A stretch of DNA of 64,000 nucleotides from Seonamhaeicola maritimus (GCF_008056315.1 NZ_VRKQ01000010.1:744001-808000), one strand, 5' to 3'. Positions 49,731-59,852 are shown, counted from the first letter of the stretch. Translations and numbers: made by a program. The notes: generated from the sequence alone by a model not told the origin.

Positions 49731-51341
49731 TTAGTTTGAATGCGACATTTTAGAGGCCATTATTAATGCGTTGTAAGCATTAGCAATTTTTCCAGATTTC
49801 ACAACGTCTGCAAATGGTCTAACATCTTCGCTATTCCCTCCTACAATAACTTTAGAATGTATAGCTAAACCAGAATCCATAATTATTTGCTTAACCTGAG
49901 CAGCACTTAATTTTGGATAATAAGAACGAATTAAAGCCGCAATACCGGCAACACCCGGAGCCGCCATAGAAGTACCTCCTTTAGTATCATATTCGTTTTC
50001 TGGTGTTGTAGAATATACTGAAGCTCCAGGAGCAAATACATCTACATTTTTCTTTCCGTAGTTTGAAAAACTTGCTAATAAACCAGAACCATATTTTGGA
50101 GCCAAAGCACCAACTCTAATATAAGTATTAGAAACCTCAACATAATCTACGTTGTCATCAGGAAAATTAGCTTCTGTATCAACGTCCTTACTATCATTAC
50201 CTGCAGCATGAACAAAAACCACATCTTTTTCGCTTGCATAAGCAATGGCTTCTCTTACATAGGCACTGTGAGGAGAAAAGCTTTTGCCAAAACTACCATT
50301 AATAACTTTTGCACCGTTATCAACAGCATAACGAATAGACAGTGCTACATCTTTATCATACTCATCACCGTTAGGCACCGTTCTAACACACATTATTTCA
50401 ACATTATTTGCAACACCATTAGCTCCCAAACCATTGTTACGTTCAGCAGCAATTATACCTGCAACGTGGGTACCGTGACTCTCACTTTTCTTAACCGGTT
50501 TTACATTTCCGTTACCGTAAAACTTAGTTGTAAAATCATTAGGGTCATCACCATTAAGGCGGCCATTAAATTCTTTGTTTAAATGATAATTTAAACGCTC
50601 ATTAATACTTACTAATCCATCTTCTAACTCTTTTATAGCCTCTTGTAGGGAGTCTAAACCATTGCCATACATATATTTTGCCAACTGAACAGATTGTTGT
50701 AAACCTTTGTCTTCAGTTTTTATAGCATTTACCTCTTCCTTAGTATAATCTTTTTTTCCAAAGTGGTTTGTTAATGTTTCGTGAGTGCTTTTTACTTGTG
50801 CTAAAATTTGCTCGTAACGCGTTTTACGCTCTGTCCATTTAGGTGATTCTTTCTCATATTCAGCTTGTGCTCTTGCATAATCTGGGTTACTCTTGTCTCC
50901 ATTAGCTAAAATTCTAATAAACTCTAATTGTTCGTCGTACCCATCTCCTAAAAAGTTCCAACCATGGATATCATCAATGTAACCGTTTCTATCATCGTCT
51001 ACCCCATTACCTGGTTTTTCTTTTTTGTTTACCCAAATAACTCCATCTAAATCTTCATGATCAATATCAATACCCGAATCAATTACGGCAACAATTACTT
51101 TTTTACCTTTTTTATTCTTGATAATTTCAGTATAAGCTTTATCTACACTCATACCAGGAATAGTATCTTTCACTAAATCTAAATGACCCCAATTTTCCTT
51201 TTCTGCTTTTGTTAGTTCTGATACTTTTAATGGATTTTTATCTATATTTTCAATAGGTGTAGATACAATATCTGCAGTCCCACAACTTGATATTATGATG
51301 GCTGAAAATGCTGAAATGCTTAATGCTTTAAATGTTCTCAT
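49731..51341 (-). CDS. S8 family serine peptidase (subtilase) lipoprotein
   Basis: 536 residues. Lipoprotein signal ISAFSAIIISSCGTAD near residue 20. The catalytic triad is Asp in VIAVIDSGIDIDHEDLDG near 88, His in ESHGTHVAGIIAAERN near 291, and Ser in GGTSMAAPGVAGIAALI near 465; the oxyanion Asn is in VHAAGNDSKDVD. A roughly 170-residue helical insertion lies between Asp and His (ARAQAEYEKESPKWTERKTR), typical of a Bacteroidetes subgroup of cell-envelope subtilases. It starts 14 bp after the MBL hydrolase stop, so the two are cotranscribed. Confidence 0.94.
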   Translation of the reverse strand: MRTFKALSISAFSAIIISSCGTADIVSTPIENIDKNPLKVSELTKAEKENWGHLDLVKDTIPGMSVDKAYTEIIKNKKGKKVIVAVIDSGIDIDHEDLDGVIWVNKKEKPGNGVDDDRNGYIDDIHGWNFLGDGYDEQLEFIRILANGDKSNPDYARAQAEYEKESPKWTERKTRYEQILAQVKSTHETLTNHFGKKDYTKEEVNAIKTEDKGLQQSVQLAKYMYGNGLDSLQEAIKELEDGLVSINERLNYHLNKEFNGRLNGDDPNDFTTKFYGNGNVKPVKKSESHGTHVAGIIAAERNNGLGANGVANNVEIMCVRTVPNGDEYDKDVALSIRYAVDNGAKVINGSFGKSFSPHSAYVREAIAYASEKDVVFVHAAGNDSKDVDTEANFPDDNVDYVEVSNTYIRVGALAPKYGSGLLASFSNYGKKNVDVFAPGASVYSTTPENEYDTKGGTSMAAPGVAGIAALIRSYYPKLSAAQVKQIIMDSGLAIHSKVIVGGNSEDVRPFADVVKSGKIANAYNALIMASKMSHSN

Positions 51342-51355
51342 TATTTTAATTAATT

Positions 51356-52216
51356 TTAATTGAATATTTCCTCTGCGGTGTGAATGCTTTTTAAACGAAC
51401 ACCTTTTTCTGTATTTTTTACTGTTATTATTTGGTTATGAGCATCATGTTCTAAAAATAAATAATACTCCTTTTTAGCAGCAAGATTAAGAAACTTTTCT
51501 TTTTCATCTAAAGTTAACAATGGCCTAGTGTCATAACCCATTACATAAGGCAATGGTAAGTGGCCAACTGTAGGTAATAAATCTGCCATAAAAACAATGG
51601 TTTTGCCTTTATATTGAATCATAGGAAGCATTTGTTTTTCTGTATGCCCGTCAACAAAAAGAATATCAAAACCTAATTCTGAATTATTTAAAATATCCCT
51701 TTCAGGAATTGAGGTGAATTTAAGCTGCCCGCTTTCTTCCATTGGAAGTATATTTTCTGTTAGAAAAGATGCTCTTTCACGTCTGTTTGGTTGGGTTGCC
51801 CATTGCCAATGGTTTTTATTGCTCCAGAAATAAGCATTTTTAAATGCTGTTTCATACCCTGTTTTATCTTTATTCCATTGAATGCTTCCACCGCAATGAT
51901 CAAAGTGAAGGTGTGTCATAAAAACATCAGTGATATCGTCTTTATGAAAACCACGTTCTTTGAGGGATTTATCTAAAGTAAAATCACCCCAAGGGTGATA
52001 ATAACCAAAAAATTTATCAGACTGTTTGTTACCCATTCCGTTGTCTATCAAAATTAATTTATCACCATCTTCTATGAGTAAACAACGTGCTGTTAAGTCA
52101 ATCATATTATTCGCATCCGCAGGATTAGTACGTTGCCATAAAGATTTTGGAACTACGCCAAACATAGCTCCACCATCCAACTTAAATTGTCCAGCATTAA
52201 TAGGGTGTAAATTCAT
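51356..52216 (-). CDS. MBL-fold metallo-hydrolase
   Basis: 286 residues, no signal peptide. The metal-binding motif is VFMTHLHFDHCGG near residue 95, preceded by CLLIEDGDKLILIDNGMG; further ligands are in DILFVDGHTEKQMLPMI, VFMADLLPTVGHL and LFLEHDAHNQ. This is the dinuclear metallo-beta-lactamase fold, as in lactonases or glyoxalase II; the substrate is unknown. It is first in a two-gene unit with the subtilase. Confidence 0.92.
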   Translation of the reverse strand: MNLHPINAGQFKLDGGAMFGVVPKSLWQRTNPADANNMIDLTARCLLIEDGDKLILIDNGMGNKQSDKFFGYYHPWGDFTLDKSLKERGFHKDDITDVFMTHLHFDHCGGSIQWNKDKTGYETAFKNAYFWSNKNHWQWATQPNRRERASFLTENILPMEESGQLKFTSIPERDILNNSELGFDILFVDGHTEKQMLPMIQYKGKTIVFMADLLPTVGHLPLPYVMGYDTRPLLTLDEKEKFLNLAAKKEYYLFLEHDAHNQIITVKNTEKGVRLKSIHTAEEIFN

Positions 52217-52338
52217 AGTTTAAATTCGAAGTAAGCTTCAGAGCATAAAACTTTCACTTTGTGAGTAAAATTAAGAAATCTTAAACGATACTTAAGAATT
52301 GTTAAGATTTTATTAAGAGTTTAAAGGTGAAAAAGTGA

Positions 52339-54540
52339 TTAAATATTAGAAATGACGTCTTTTAGTCGTTTACCAAAGTCAAAAAGTCCTTTAATTTCTT
52401 TTACACTTGCTAACCTTTCTTTTCCAAAGATTAATAATGAATTTCCATTTGATTCCACATGATAATAAGGGTTGCTCTCAAAAAAGTGAATTAAATCATC
52501 ATTAAAGAATGCTTTAATGGCTTCTTCATTATCACCTAATAAATAAAAACGCCTTGAAAAATCTGAGTGATCTTGAATAGGAATATCTTTAAAACCAGCA
52601 AAGGCATATACGCGTTCTAAAAAACCTTCACGATCTAGAGTAAATTCTGGAATACCCTTCTCTAATTTAATATGAAGCATGGTGGATCTGATAACCTCTT
52701 TGGCTATAAATTCACCTTCTGAAAATTCTATATCAAATATATTTAAAGAGTCATTTTTATACGACAACTGATTGTAGATATGGTCTATCTCTTTAGTATT
52801 AAAAAACAAAAAGCTGCTTAAATAACCTACTTCTTTTTGGTTTTCAGAATTATATTTTAAATCATAATCCTTAGCCAACTCTTCCATACTTGTTTGACGT
52901 CTTGTAAGATTGTTTTTGATGATATTTGGTACAGGAAGTAAACGTCTTAAGGCAAATGGGTGTTCAGAATCCGTATCATGCATATCTAAACCAATCACAT
53001 CAAAATGACCACCACGTTTTTTAAATAGTTCTTGATAATTATGCATGTTTTCCATAACCGTATGGTCTACAAAACTACATAACGAAAAGTCTACAATTAC
53101 ATCATGATCTTCAGGAATAGCATCTAATTTGTCCTTTAGCTTATAATAGTTTAAAAAGCTACAAAAGTGTTTAACACTAACATAAAAATTATGCTCGTCG
53201 TCTGCTTCTTCATACATAAGAACATTAGGTTTCAAAACATTTCTAAGAAATAATAAAACACTCTTGTTTATTATTATGTGAATAAGCATTGTTGCTAAAA
53301 CACCAGCAAAAATCCCAGATATTAATCCAATCTTGAGAGTTACAAAAAGAGTCACAAAAAAGATAATAAGTTGCTCTTTTCCTATTGAAAAAATCTTTCT
53401 AATTACATTTGGTGATGCCAATTTATAACCGGTATATACTAGAATTGCCATTAAAGCAGGTAAGGGTATACGGGTTAACTGCGTGCTAAATAGAACGATA
53501 AAAAGCACTAAAAATGTTGCATGAGCAAAATTTGAGGAACGATTTGTAGCTCCATTATTAACATTAACTGAACTGCGTGCAATTACTGTAACCACATTCA
53601 GACCACCTAAAAACCCACTACCAACTGTCGCTAAACCTAGCGCTTTTAAATCTTTATTTACATTAGAACGACGTTTTTCAGGATCTAACTTATCTACAGC
53701 TTTAATACTTAATAGTGATTCAATGCTGGCAATTAAGGTTATAGCCACAACACTAGACCAAAAAGAAATAGTACCAACTTTAGAGAATAAAGGCATTTGA
53801 ATATCGGCAATAATTTCTTGTATACTAGGTATCCCAGAAATCATGTATTGGTTTGAAATTGGGTTGTTTTCATGGAGCACCAATTCAAAATAGTAGCTAA
53901 ATCCAATAGACAGAATAACAATCCACATTGGGGCAGGAATAAGTTGTAAATATTTATTTCTAAGTTTTGCATAAAACATCATGATTGCCAAACTTATAAT
54001 GCCCGCTAACGCCGCAAAAATGAGCCCTTTGTTTTCATAATGAATAGCATCATTTAAGGTAAATGGAATTTCAATGAGATAATCAAGTGTGTCTTCTCTT
54101 TTTATCTTATGAGCTAACATAATATGAAATTGCTTACCTAGAATGATGAGTCCAATTGCAGCTAGCATACCTTGTATTGCTGAGGAAGGAAAGAAATCGG
54201 CTAATTTCCCCATTCTAAAGAACCCCAACAACATAATAAGCACACCAGAGCAAACTATGGCGGCATAAGCACTTTCTAGCCCCAAAGAAGTAATGGCAAC
54301 TAAAAGCACGCCTACCAAACCATTTCCTGGGCCAGCAATTGTAACATGGCTGCCACCAAAAATGGATACCACAATACCGCCCACAATAGCAGCAATAATA
54401 CCTGCAATAGGAGGAGCGTCACTAGCCATTGCCAATCCTAAACCAAGTGGTAGTGCTATAAGACTCACCACAAAACCGGAGAAGATATTTTTTGGCAAGA
54501 CCTTAAAAAAGTCTTTTATGTTGTTCTTTTTCGGACTCAT
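52339..54540 (-). CDS. SulP-family anion transporter with STAS and extra C-terminal domain
   Basis: 733 residues, inner membrane. Residues 15-430 hold about 12 spans with the SulP signatures LIALPLGLGLAMASDAPPIA near 25 and SIFGGSHVTIAGPGNGL near 60, and ALGLATVGSGFLGGLNVVTV near 300. A STAS domain covers about 450-545 (DVIVDFSLCSFVDHTVMENM). The last 185 residues (EFIAKEVIRSTMLHIKLEKG, FAGFKDIPIQDHSDFSRRFY) are an additional soluble domain I do not recognise. Likely substrates are bicarbonate or sulfate; sequence alone does not choose. The ATG overlaps the Usp gene stop by 4 bp, so they are translationally coupled. Confidence 0.92.
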   Translation of the reverse strand: MSPKKNNIKDFFKVLPKNIFSGFVVSLIALPLGLGLAMASDAPPIAGIIAAIVGGIVVSIFGGSHVTIAGPGNGLVGVLLVAITSLGLESAYAAIVCSGVLIMLLGFFRMGKLADFFPSSAIQGMLAAIGLIILGKQFHIMLAHKIKREDTLDYLIEIPFTLNDAIHYENKGLIFAALAGIISLAIMMFYAKLRNKYLQLIPAPMWIVILSIGFSYYFELVLHENNPISNQYMISGIPSIQEIIADIQMPLFSKVGTISFWSSVVAITLIASIESLLSIKAVDKLDPEKRRSNVNKDLKALGLATVGSGFLGGLNVVTVIARSSVNVNNGATNRSSNFAHATFLVLFIVLFSTQLTRIPLPALMAILVYTGYKLASPNVIRKIFSIGKEQLIIFFVTLFVTLKIGLISGIFAGVLATMLIHIIINKSVLLFLRNVLKPNVLMYEEADDEHNFYVSVKHFCSFLNYYKLKDKLDAIPEDHDVIVDFSLCSFVDHTVMENMHNYQELFKKRGGHFDVIGLDMHDTDSEHPFALRRLLPVPNIIKNNLTRRQTSMEELAKDYDLKYNSENQKEVGYLSSFLFFNTKEIDHIYNQLSYKNDSLNIFDIEFSEGEFIAKEVIRSTMLHIKLEKGIPEFTLDREGFLERVYAFAGFKDIPIQDHSDFSRRFYLLGDNEEAIKAFFNDDLIHFFESNPYYHVESNGNSLLIFGKERLASVKEIKGLFDFGKRLKDVISNI

Positions 54541-55385
54541 TGAAGGATTAATACATCGGTTGGTAATTCTGTTAAAATATGTTCTATATCATGTGGAAAT
54601 AATCTATCCCAAAAAGTCATTTTACTTGGAGCATTCATAACCAACAAATCAGCTCTTGATATTTGCGCGTAGTGCCCAATAGAATATCCTTGTTTACCAA
54701 AAATAGGCTGAGATTTTATAGCTATGTCTTTGGTGTATTTTTCAGGTATGTGTTCTATTATTTCTTTAATTCTTGAGTTTTCTCTCAGTTTAATCCGCTC
54801 TTTCATTATGTTGGCTCTACGTAAAGATTTATCATCATCAACTTTAATAGCCACTTGTTCTTGTTTAATTTCTTCAACAATAGTAATCTTATCAGCTTCT
54901 AACTGTTTGCCTAAATAAAAGGCAGCCTTAATGGTCTGTTCAGTTTTTGGGTCTTGCAATCCGTTAACCACAATATGTTGACAAGCTACTCTTTCAACTG
55001 AAGGTTTAATTAGTAGTAAAACAGAACATTTAGCTTTTCTGGTAATTTTTCGGGCAATAGACCCTACGTAATATTTTATAAAACGTTCACGTTGTACAGC
55101 TCCAAGGATTAGGAGGTCTATGTTTTTTTCATCTGTAACAGATAAAATAGCTTCAACAGGATCCCCTGGTTTAAAAACCACTTCAAAATCTAGATTGTCT
55201 TTTTTAAAAGGATTTAAAAAAACTTTAAGGGTTTTAATCTTGTCGTCTGAAGCTTCTCCAACATGAATTAAAAATAATTTAGATCCGAAAAATAAAGATA
55301 ATCTGGCGGCTTCATAAAGATTTGCTTTTAAATTAGGTGAAAAGGCGGCACCAATAGCAATACTTTTAAATGGTTGTAACGACAC
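54537..55385 (-). CDS. Universal stress protein, tandem UspA domains, GTG start
   Basis: 282 residues from GTG 55385. Two UspA-like folds: the first about 1-135 with IAIGAAFSPNLKANLYEAAR and the nucleotide-binding GAVQRERFIKYYVGSIARKI; the second about 140-282 (HIVVNGLQDPKTEQTIKAAF, ADLLVMNAPSKMT). Usp proteins bind ATP or bind partners under stress. It is coupled to the SulP transporter, suggesting it regulates or responds with it; the CPA1-type antiporter gene is divergent across 88 bp. GTG is the most 5' start that keeps the fold complete. Confidence 0.9.
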   Translation of the reverse strand: MSLQPFKSIAIGAAFSPNLKANLYEAARLSLFFGSKLFLIHVGEASDDKIKTLKVFLNPFKKDNLDFEVVFKPGDPVEAILSVTDEKNIDLLILGAVQRERFIKYYVGSIARKITRKAKCSVLLLIKPSVERVACQHIVVNGLQDPKTEQTIKAAFYLGKQLEADKITIVEEIKQEQVAIKVDDDKSLRRANIMKERIKLRENSRIKEIIEHIPEKYTKDIAIKSQPIFGKQGYSIGHYAQISRADLLVMNAPSKMTFWDRLFPHDIEHILTELPTDVLILQ

Positions 55386-55473
55386 TTTATAAGATAAGTT
55401 TAGGATGTGAAAGATAGTCTTTTTTTAAAAATATAAAACCTTAAATTAGTAAACTGATAAAAATGGTTTTTAC

Positions 55474-57297
55474 ATGTTAGAACTTGCTGGAATTATTATC
55501 CTCGGAATTTTAGCGCAGTGGGTTGCTTGGAAATTTAAAATTCCAGCGATTTTGCCGTTAATTTTAATTGGTTTATTGGTTGGCCCAATTGCTGCTGAAT
55601 ATTTAAGTGAAGATGGAGGTAAATGGATTGAACCCATTTGGAATGGTAAAAATGGCCTGTTTCCGGGCGAGGGTTTATTTTATTTTGTTTCGCTAGCCAT
55701 AAGTATTATTCTTTTTGAAGGCGGCTTAACTCTAAAGCGTTCAGAAATCAAAAATGTAGGACCGGTTATTACTAAATTAATAACATTAGGTTCTGCGGTA
55801 ACATTTTTTGGTGCTGGAATTTTAGCGCATTTTATTTTTAATTTGAGTTGGGAGTTGTCTTTTCTGTTTTCAGGTTTGATAATTGTTACGGGTCCTACTG
55901 TAATAACACCCATATTAAGGAATATTCCGCTTAAAAAAGATATTTCAACCGTTTTAAAATGGGAAGGCATTTTAATAGACCCAATAGGAGCGCTTGTAGC
56001 TGTATTAGTATTTGAATTTATTAGTGTTGAAGGTGATAGTGGTTTTACTAAAACAGCTCTGATTGAGTTTGGTAAAATTATACTTTTTGGTACCACATTT
56101 GGGTTTACGTTTGCTCATGCATTGGCATTTGTTATTAATAAAAAACTTATTCCACATTATTTATTGAATGTAGTGTCTTTATCCACGGTATTACTTGTTT
56201 TTGTAGAATCTGAAATTTTTGCTCATGAGTCTGGATTATTAGCAGTAGTAGTAATGGGAATGGTTTTAGGAAATGGTAAATTGGAAAATATAAAAGAATT
56301 ACTGTATTTCAAAGAATCACTTAGTGTATTACTCATTTCTATTCTTTTTATTCTATTAGCAGCTAATATCAATATTGAAGAAATGATGTTGCTCTACAAT
56401 TGGAAAACAGGGCTACTTTTTGCTGCTGTAGTATTTGTAATTAGGCCTTTAGCGGTATTTTTGAGCACTTCTAAATCGAAATTAAAAACTCCTGAAAAAT
56501 TATTTATTAGTTGGGTAGGACCAAGAGGAATTGTGGCAGCTGGAATTGCTTCATTATTTGGAAGTAAACTAGTTAAGCAAGGCGTTGAAGGTGCGGAATA
56601 TATAACGCCTTTAGTCTTTATGATTGTATTGGGGACGGTATTGCTTAATGCAACAACAGCACGATATGTTGCAAGGTTATTAGGTGTGTTTTTGAAAAAT
56701 TCCGAAGGTATTTTAATAGTGGGCGCTTCGCCTGTGTCGCGCATAATTGGAAAATATTTGGTAGATAATCAAAGACATGTTGTATTGATTGACAGTAACC
56801 AAACCAACGTTAAAGAAGCACAAGACATGGGGCTTGAAGCCATTAATACTGACATCTATTCGGTTACTTTAGAAGATAATATTGAATTAAATGATATTGG
56901 ATTCTTAATGGCGCTTACCGGAAGTGCAGATATTAATAATTATGCCATTAGTAAGTTTAGCGAACAATTTGGGGAAAATGGTTCTTTTAGGTTAATAACT
57001 TTGGAAGAAGGGAATGACCCTGAAAATAATCCAAAGGAAGGTTTATTTTCCCATACCGATGATTTTAATTCACTAACCGAAATAGCAATTAAATACCCGT
57101 CTATTCATGAGATTGAAATTAAGGATAGAAAACATTACGAAGAACTAATTGAAACTACTAATAAGGATGAAGAAATGGTGCCTTTATTGGTTAAAGATAA
57201 TAAAGGCGTGCTTGAAATTATTTCATCTCACAGCAAATCTATGAAAATAGAAAAAGGCTTTCGTTTGGTATACCTCGGAAAGCCTTTTAAAAAGTGA
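55474..57297 (+). CDS. CPA1-type Na+(K+)/H+ antiporter with C-terminal RCK-like domain
   Basis: 607 residues, inner membrane. Residues 1-395 contain about 12 spans with the CPA1 marks ILFEGGLTLKRSEIKNVGPV near 84 and LIDPIGALVAVLVFEFIS near 168, where the Asp is on the ion path, and WVGPRGIVAAGIASL near 347. A Rossmann TrkA-N-like domain covers about 410-530 (GILIVGASPVSRIIGKYL, HVVLIDSNQTNVKEAQDMGL), and a TrkA-C-like tail covers about 545-607. Role: cytoplasmic pH and cation balance. Divergent from the Usp-SulP operon. The last 40 bp form a hairpin that can terminate the converging GH31 transcript. Confidence 0.93.
   Translation: MLELAGIIILGILAQWVAWKFKIPAILPLILIGLLVGPIAAEYLSEDGGKWIEPIWNGKNGLFPGEGLFYFVSLAISIILFEGGLTLKRSEIKNVGPVITKLITLGSAVTFFGAGILAHFIFNLSWELSFLFSGLIIVTGPTVITPILRNIPLKKDISTVLKWEGILIDPIGALVAVLVFEFISVEGDSGFTKTALIEFGKIILFGTTFGFTFAHALAFVINKKLIPHYLLNVVSLSTVLLVFVESEIFAHESGLLAVVVMGMVLGNGKLENIKELLYFKESLSVLLISILFILLAANINIEEMMLLYNWKTGLLFAAVVFVIRPLAVFLSTSKSKLKTPEKLFISWVGPRGIVAAGIASLFGSKLVKQGVEGAEYITPLVFMIVLGTVLLNATTARYVARLLGVFLKNSEGILIVGASPVSRIIGKYLVDNQRHVVLIDSNQTNVKEAQDMGLEAINTDIYSVTLEDNIELNDIGFLMALTGSADINNYAISKFSEQFGENGSFRLITLEEGNDPENNPKEGLFSHTDDFNSLTEIAIKYPSIHEIEIKDRKHYEELIETTNKDEEMVPLLVKDNKGVLEIISSHSKSMKIEKGFRLVYLGKPFKK
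57252..57288 (-). terminator. Terminator of GH31 gene inside the antiporter 3' coding end
   Basis: AAAAGGCTTTC (57252-57262) and GAAAGCCTTTT (57278-57288) pair over 11 bp with a 15-nt loop. On the minus strand the stem is followed by TTTTTCTATTTTC, so it would stop the GH31 transcript that converges here; it lies within the last codons of the antiporter gene. Plus-strand T-run is weak. Confidence 0.65.
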
Positions 57298-57310
57298 TAT
57301 TATTGAAAAC

Positions 57311-59710
57311 CTAATCCGCCTTTAGCTGAAGGTTTGTAAATTCTTTGGTTACAACTAAAGTGTTGTTCTTAAATTGAACATCTTTTAAATCTACATATTC
57401 GTTATCAACTTTAATAGATTTTACTTTAAATGGTAACCCATGAATGTTAATCTTAAAGGTATCATAAGGAGCTAAAAATTTACCTCTTTTATGAATTCTA
57501 ATAATTAGCTTATCTCCATTACCTGCTAAGTTAAATTTCTTTAGACTATAGCGTCCTTTAGTATAATCATAACCATCATTAGCATCTTCATAAATTTCAG
57601 AATCTTCTTTACCATTTTTATAGTAAACGTCTAAAGTTAATTGGTCTATATCCTTTTCTCCAACGTATTGTTGTACTGGATATTTAGGAATAATAGCCCC
57701 TGCTTTTACAAATAAAGGCATACTATCTAAATCTGCATCAACCCAAGTTTCTTTACCACCACTAATCAATTCTTTTGTCCAGTAGTTGTACCATTCTCCT
57801 CTTGGGATATACATACGTCTGCCTTTAGAGTTAGGTTCGTTAATTGGACAAACTAAAAGTTGATTTCCACAGATAAACTCATCTGTTCTATAGTGCGTTT
57901 GTGTATCTTCTTGATCAAATAATACCAGTGATTTTAACATCGGTACATTATCATGATGATATTGATAGAAAGAAGTATATAAATATGGTAATAGTTCATA
58001 TCTAATTTCAATGAACTTTCTAACAATATCTGTAATCTCTTCGTCAAAAGCCCAAGGTTCTTGATCACCATGGTCTCCAGAGGAGTGTGTTCTACAGAAC
58101 GGGTGGAAAACACCTAATTGAATCCAACGTGCGTATAATTCGCCGTTTGGTTGTTCAGCAAAACCTCCAATATCAGATCCCGCAAAAGAGAAACCAGATA
58201 AAGCCAAACGTTGTGCTTGAATATTTGCAATTTGTAAATGCTCCCAAGTAGCTACGTTATCGCCCATCCAAGTTGAGGTGTAACGTTGTGTACCAGAATA
58301 TGCAGAACGGGTAATTACAAACGGACGTTTAGGGTAATTAAATCGTTTTAAGCCATGGTAAGTAGCTCTGGCCATTTGCATGCCGTAAATGTTATGCGCT
58401 TTTTGGTGAGAACATGGGTTTCCATCATAATCATGACGTACGTCAGATGGAAATGTTTTTCCAGGAACATCCATTACAGCTGGTTCGTTCATGTCATTCC
58501 AAACACCTTTAACGCCAATTTCTTCTATTAATTCTTTAAATAAACCTGCCCACCATTCGCGTACTTCTGGTCTTGTAAAGTCTGGGAAATAACATTCCCC
58601 AGGCCATACTTTACCTTTCATATAAGGCCCATCGGCGCGTTTACAGAAGTAATCTTTTTCTAAACCTTCACGGAATACATCATATTCCATATCAATTTTA
58701 ATCCCTGGATCAATAATAACAACGGTTTTAAATCCGTCGTCAGCCAATTCCTTAACCATTCTTTTTGGCTCTGGGAAATATTCTTTACTCCATGTGAAGC
58801 AGCGGAAGCCTTCCATGTAATCGATGTCTAAATAGATAGCATCACATGGAATTTTAAGTTCTCTAAATTTATTAGTAATCTCCTTTACGTTTGATTCTGG
58901 ATAATAACTCCATTTACACTGGTGATATCCTAATGCCCATAATGGAGGCAACTCCGGAGTCCCTGTTAAATCAGTATAACTTGTTACTACATCCTGCATT
59001 TTTGGTCCGTAAAAGAAATAGTAATTCATTTCTCCACCAGAGGCCCAGAAACTAGTTACATTACGTCTTTCACTGCAAAAATCAAAATACGTTCTAAAAC
59101 TATTATCAAAGAAAATACCATAAGATTTTCCGTTGTGTAAAGCTGTGTAAAAAGGAATAGCCTTGTAAATTGGATCTGTGTTTTTGCCGTAAGCATAAGA
59201 ATCTGTTGCCCAATTTTCAAAACGACGTCCTTTTAAGTTAATGTGTTCTGGCTTATCACCTAAACCATAATAACTTTCACCGTTTTGAGCAGCTTTACTC
59301 ATTTTTACAATATCACCACCTAATTCATAGCTTTCTTCCCAGTGGAATCCTAATTCGTCTTGACAAATTATTTTACCATCCTTAGCATCAAGAATAGAGT
59401 TTCTTAAATCGCTTTTGTATATATGACAGATTAATTTTGAAGTTGTAATGATATACTTTTCTTTATCATCATCAATTTCAAGGTGGTTATAACCTCTGCT
59501 AGCGTTTTGGTCTATGGCATATGAAAAGTCTTTGTCAAACTTTCCAACGGTAGTGTATCTAAATCTAAAAACACTATCTCTTAAAACAGTTAGTTGTAAG
59601 ATTACATTATTTGAAGTGGAAAAATACAGAACATCTACATCTTTCTTATAGTCAGTTATAGTTGCTGGAAATAAGTCTCCTTTATATTCTAATTCAGTAT
59701 TTAAAATCAT
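57311..59710 (-). CDS. GH31 family alpha-glucosidase
   Basis: From ATG 59710 the protein is 799 residues; the TTG 15 bp upstream is an unlikely start. No signal peptide, so probably cytosolic. The GH31 catalytic domain has WALGYHQCKWSYYPE near residue 258, KTVVIIDPGIKID near 325, nucleophile Asp in GVWNDMNEPAVMD near 408, and MGDNVATWEHLQIANIQAQR, with the acid/base Asp, near 477. The N-terminal beta-sandwich (SYYGLGDKPEHINLKGRRFE) and C-terminal beta domains are intact. It removes terminal alpha-glucose from maltodextrins or glycogen-derived glucans. It lies after the glgE-mak-glgB operon but is separated from it by a terminator, so it has its own transcript. Confidence 0.93.
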   Translation of the reverse strand: MILNTELEYKGDLFPATITDYKKDVDVLYFSTSNNVILQLTVLRDSVFRFRYTTVGKFDKDFSYAIDQNASRGYNHLEIDDDKEKYIITTSKLICHIYKSDLRNSILDAKDGKIICQDELGFHWEESYELGGDIVKMSKAAQNGESYYGLGDKPEHINLKGRRFENWATDSYAYGKNTDPIYKAIPFYTALHNGKSYGIFFDNSFRTYFDFCSERRNVTSFWASGGEMNYYFFYGPKMQDVVTSYTDLTGTPELPPLWALGYHQCKWSYYPESNVKEITNKFRELKIPCDAIYLDIDYMEGFRCFTWSKEYFPEPKRMVKELADDGFKTVVIIDPGIKIDMEYDVFREGLEKDYFCKRADGPYMKGKVWPGECYFPDFTRPEVREWWAGLFKELIEEIGVKGVWNDMNEPAVMDVPGKTFPSDVRHDYDGNPCSHQKAHNIYGMQMARATYHGLKRFNYPKRPFVITRSAYSGTQRYTSTWMGDNVATWEHLQIANIQAQRLALSGFSFAGSDIGGFAEQPNGELYARWIQLGVFHPFCRTHSSGDHGDQEPWAFDEEITDIVRKFIEIRYELLPYLYTSFYQYHHDNVPMLKSLVLFDQEDTQTHYRTDEFICGNQLLVCPINEPNSKGRRMYIPRGEWYNYWTKELISGGKETWVDADLDSMPLFVKAGAIIPKYPVQQYVGEKDIDQLTLDVYYKNGKEDSEIYEDANDGYDYTKGRYSLKKFNLAGNGDKLIIRIHKRGKFLAPYDTFKINIHGLPFKVKSIKVDNEYVDLKDVQFKNNTLVVTKEFTNLQLKAD

Positions 59711-59788
59711 AATTCTGAGAGTCAATTAATTAATTGACGAAAATACTAAAATTGAAAAAATATAAAGGTTTCTATTTATTAAAAATAC

Positions 59789-59823
59789 TGCCCGTTCATT
59801 GTGTAAAATGCAATGCACGGGCA
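59789..59823 (-). terminator. Terminator of the glgE-mak-glgB operon
   Basis: TGCCCGT/ACGGGCA plus CATTG/CAATG form a GC-rich stem with one mismatch and a 9-nt loop; on the minus strand GTATTTTTAATA follows. It lies 30 bp after the glgB stop. Confidence 0.8.
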
Positions 59824-59852
59824 ATAATTATTTGATATTTATAAAACGAAAA

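Noticed and set aside
50208-50582. Plus-strand frame inside the subtilase gene
   Set aside because: Shadow of the catalytic domain; no signal, promoter box or motif.
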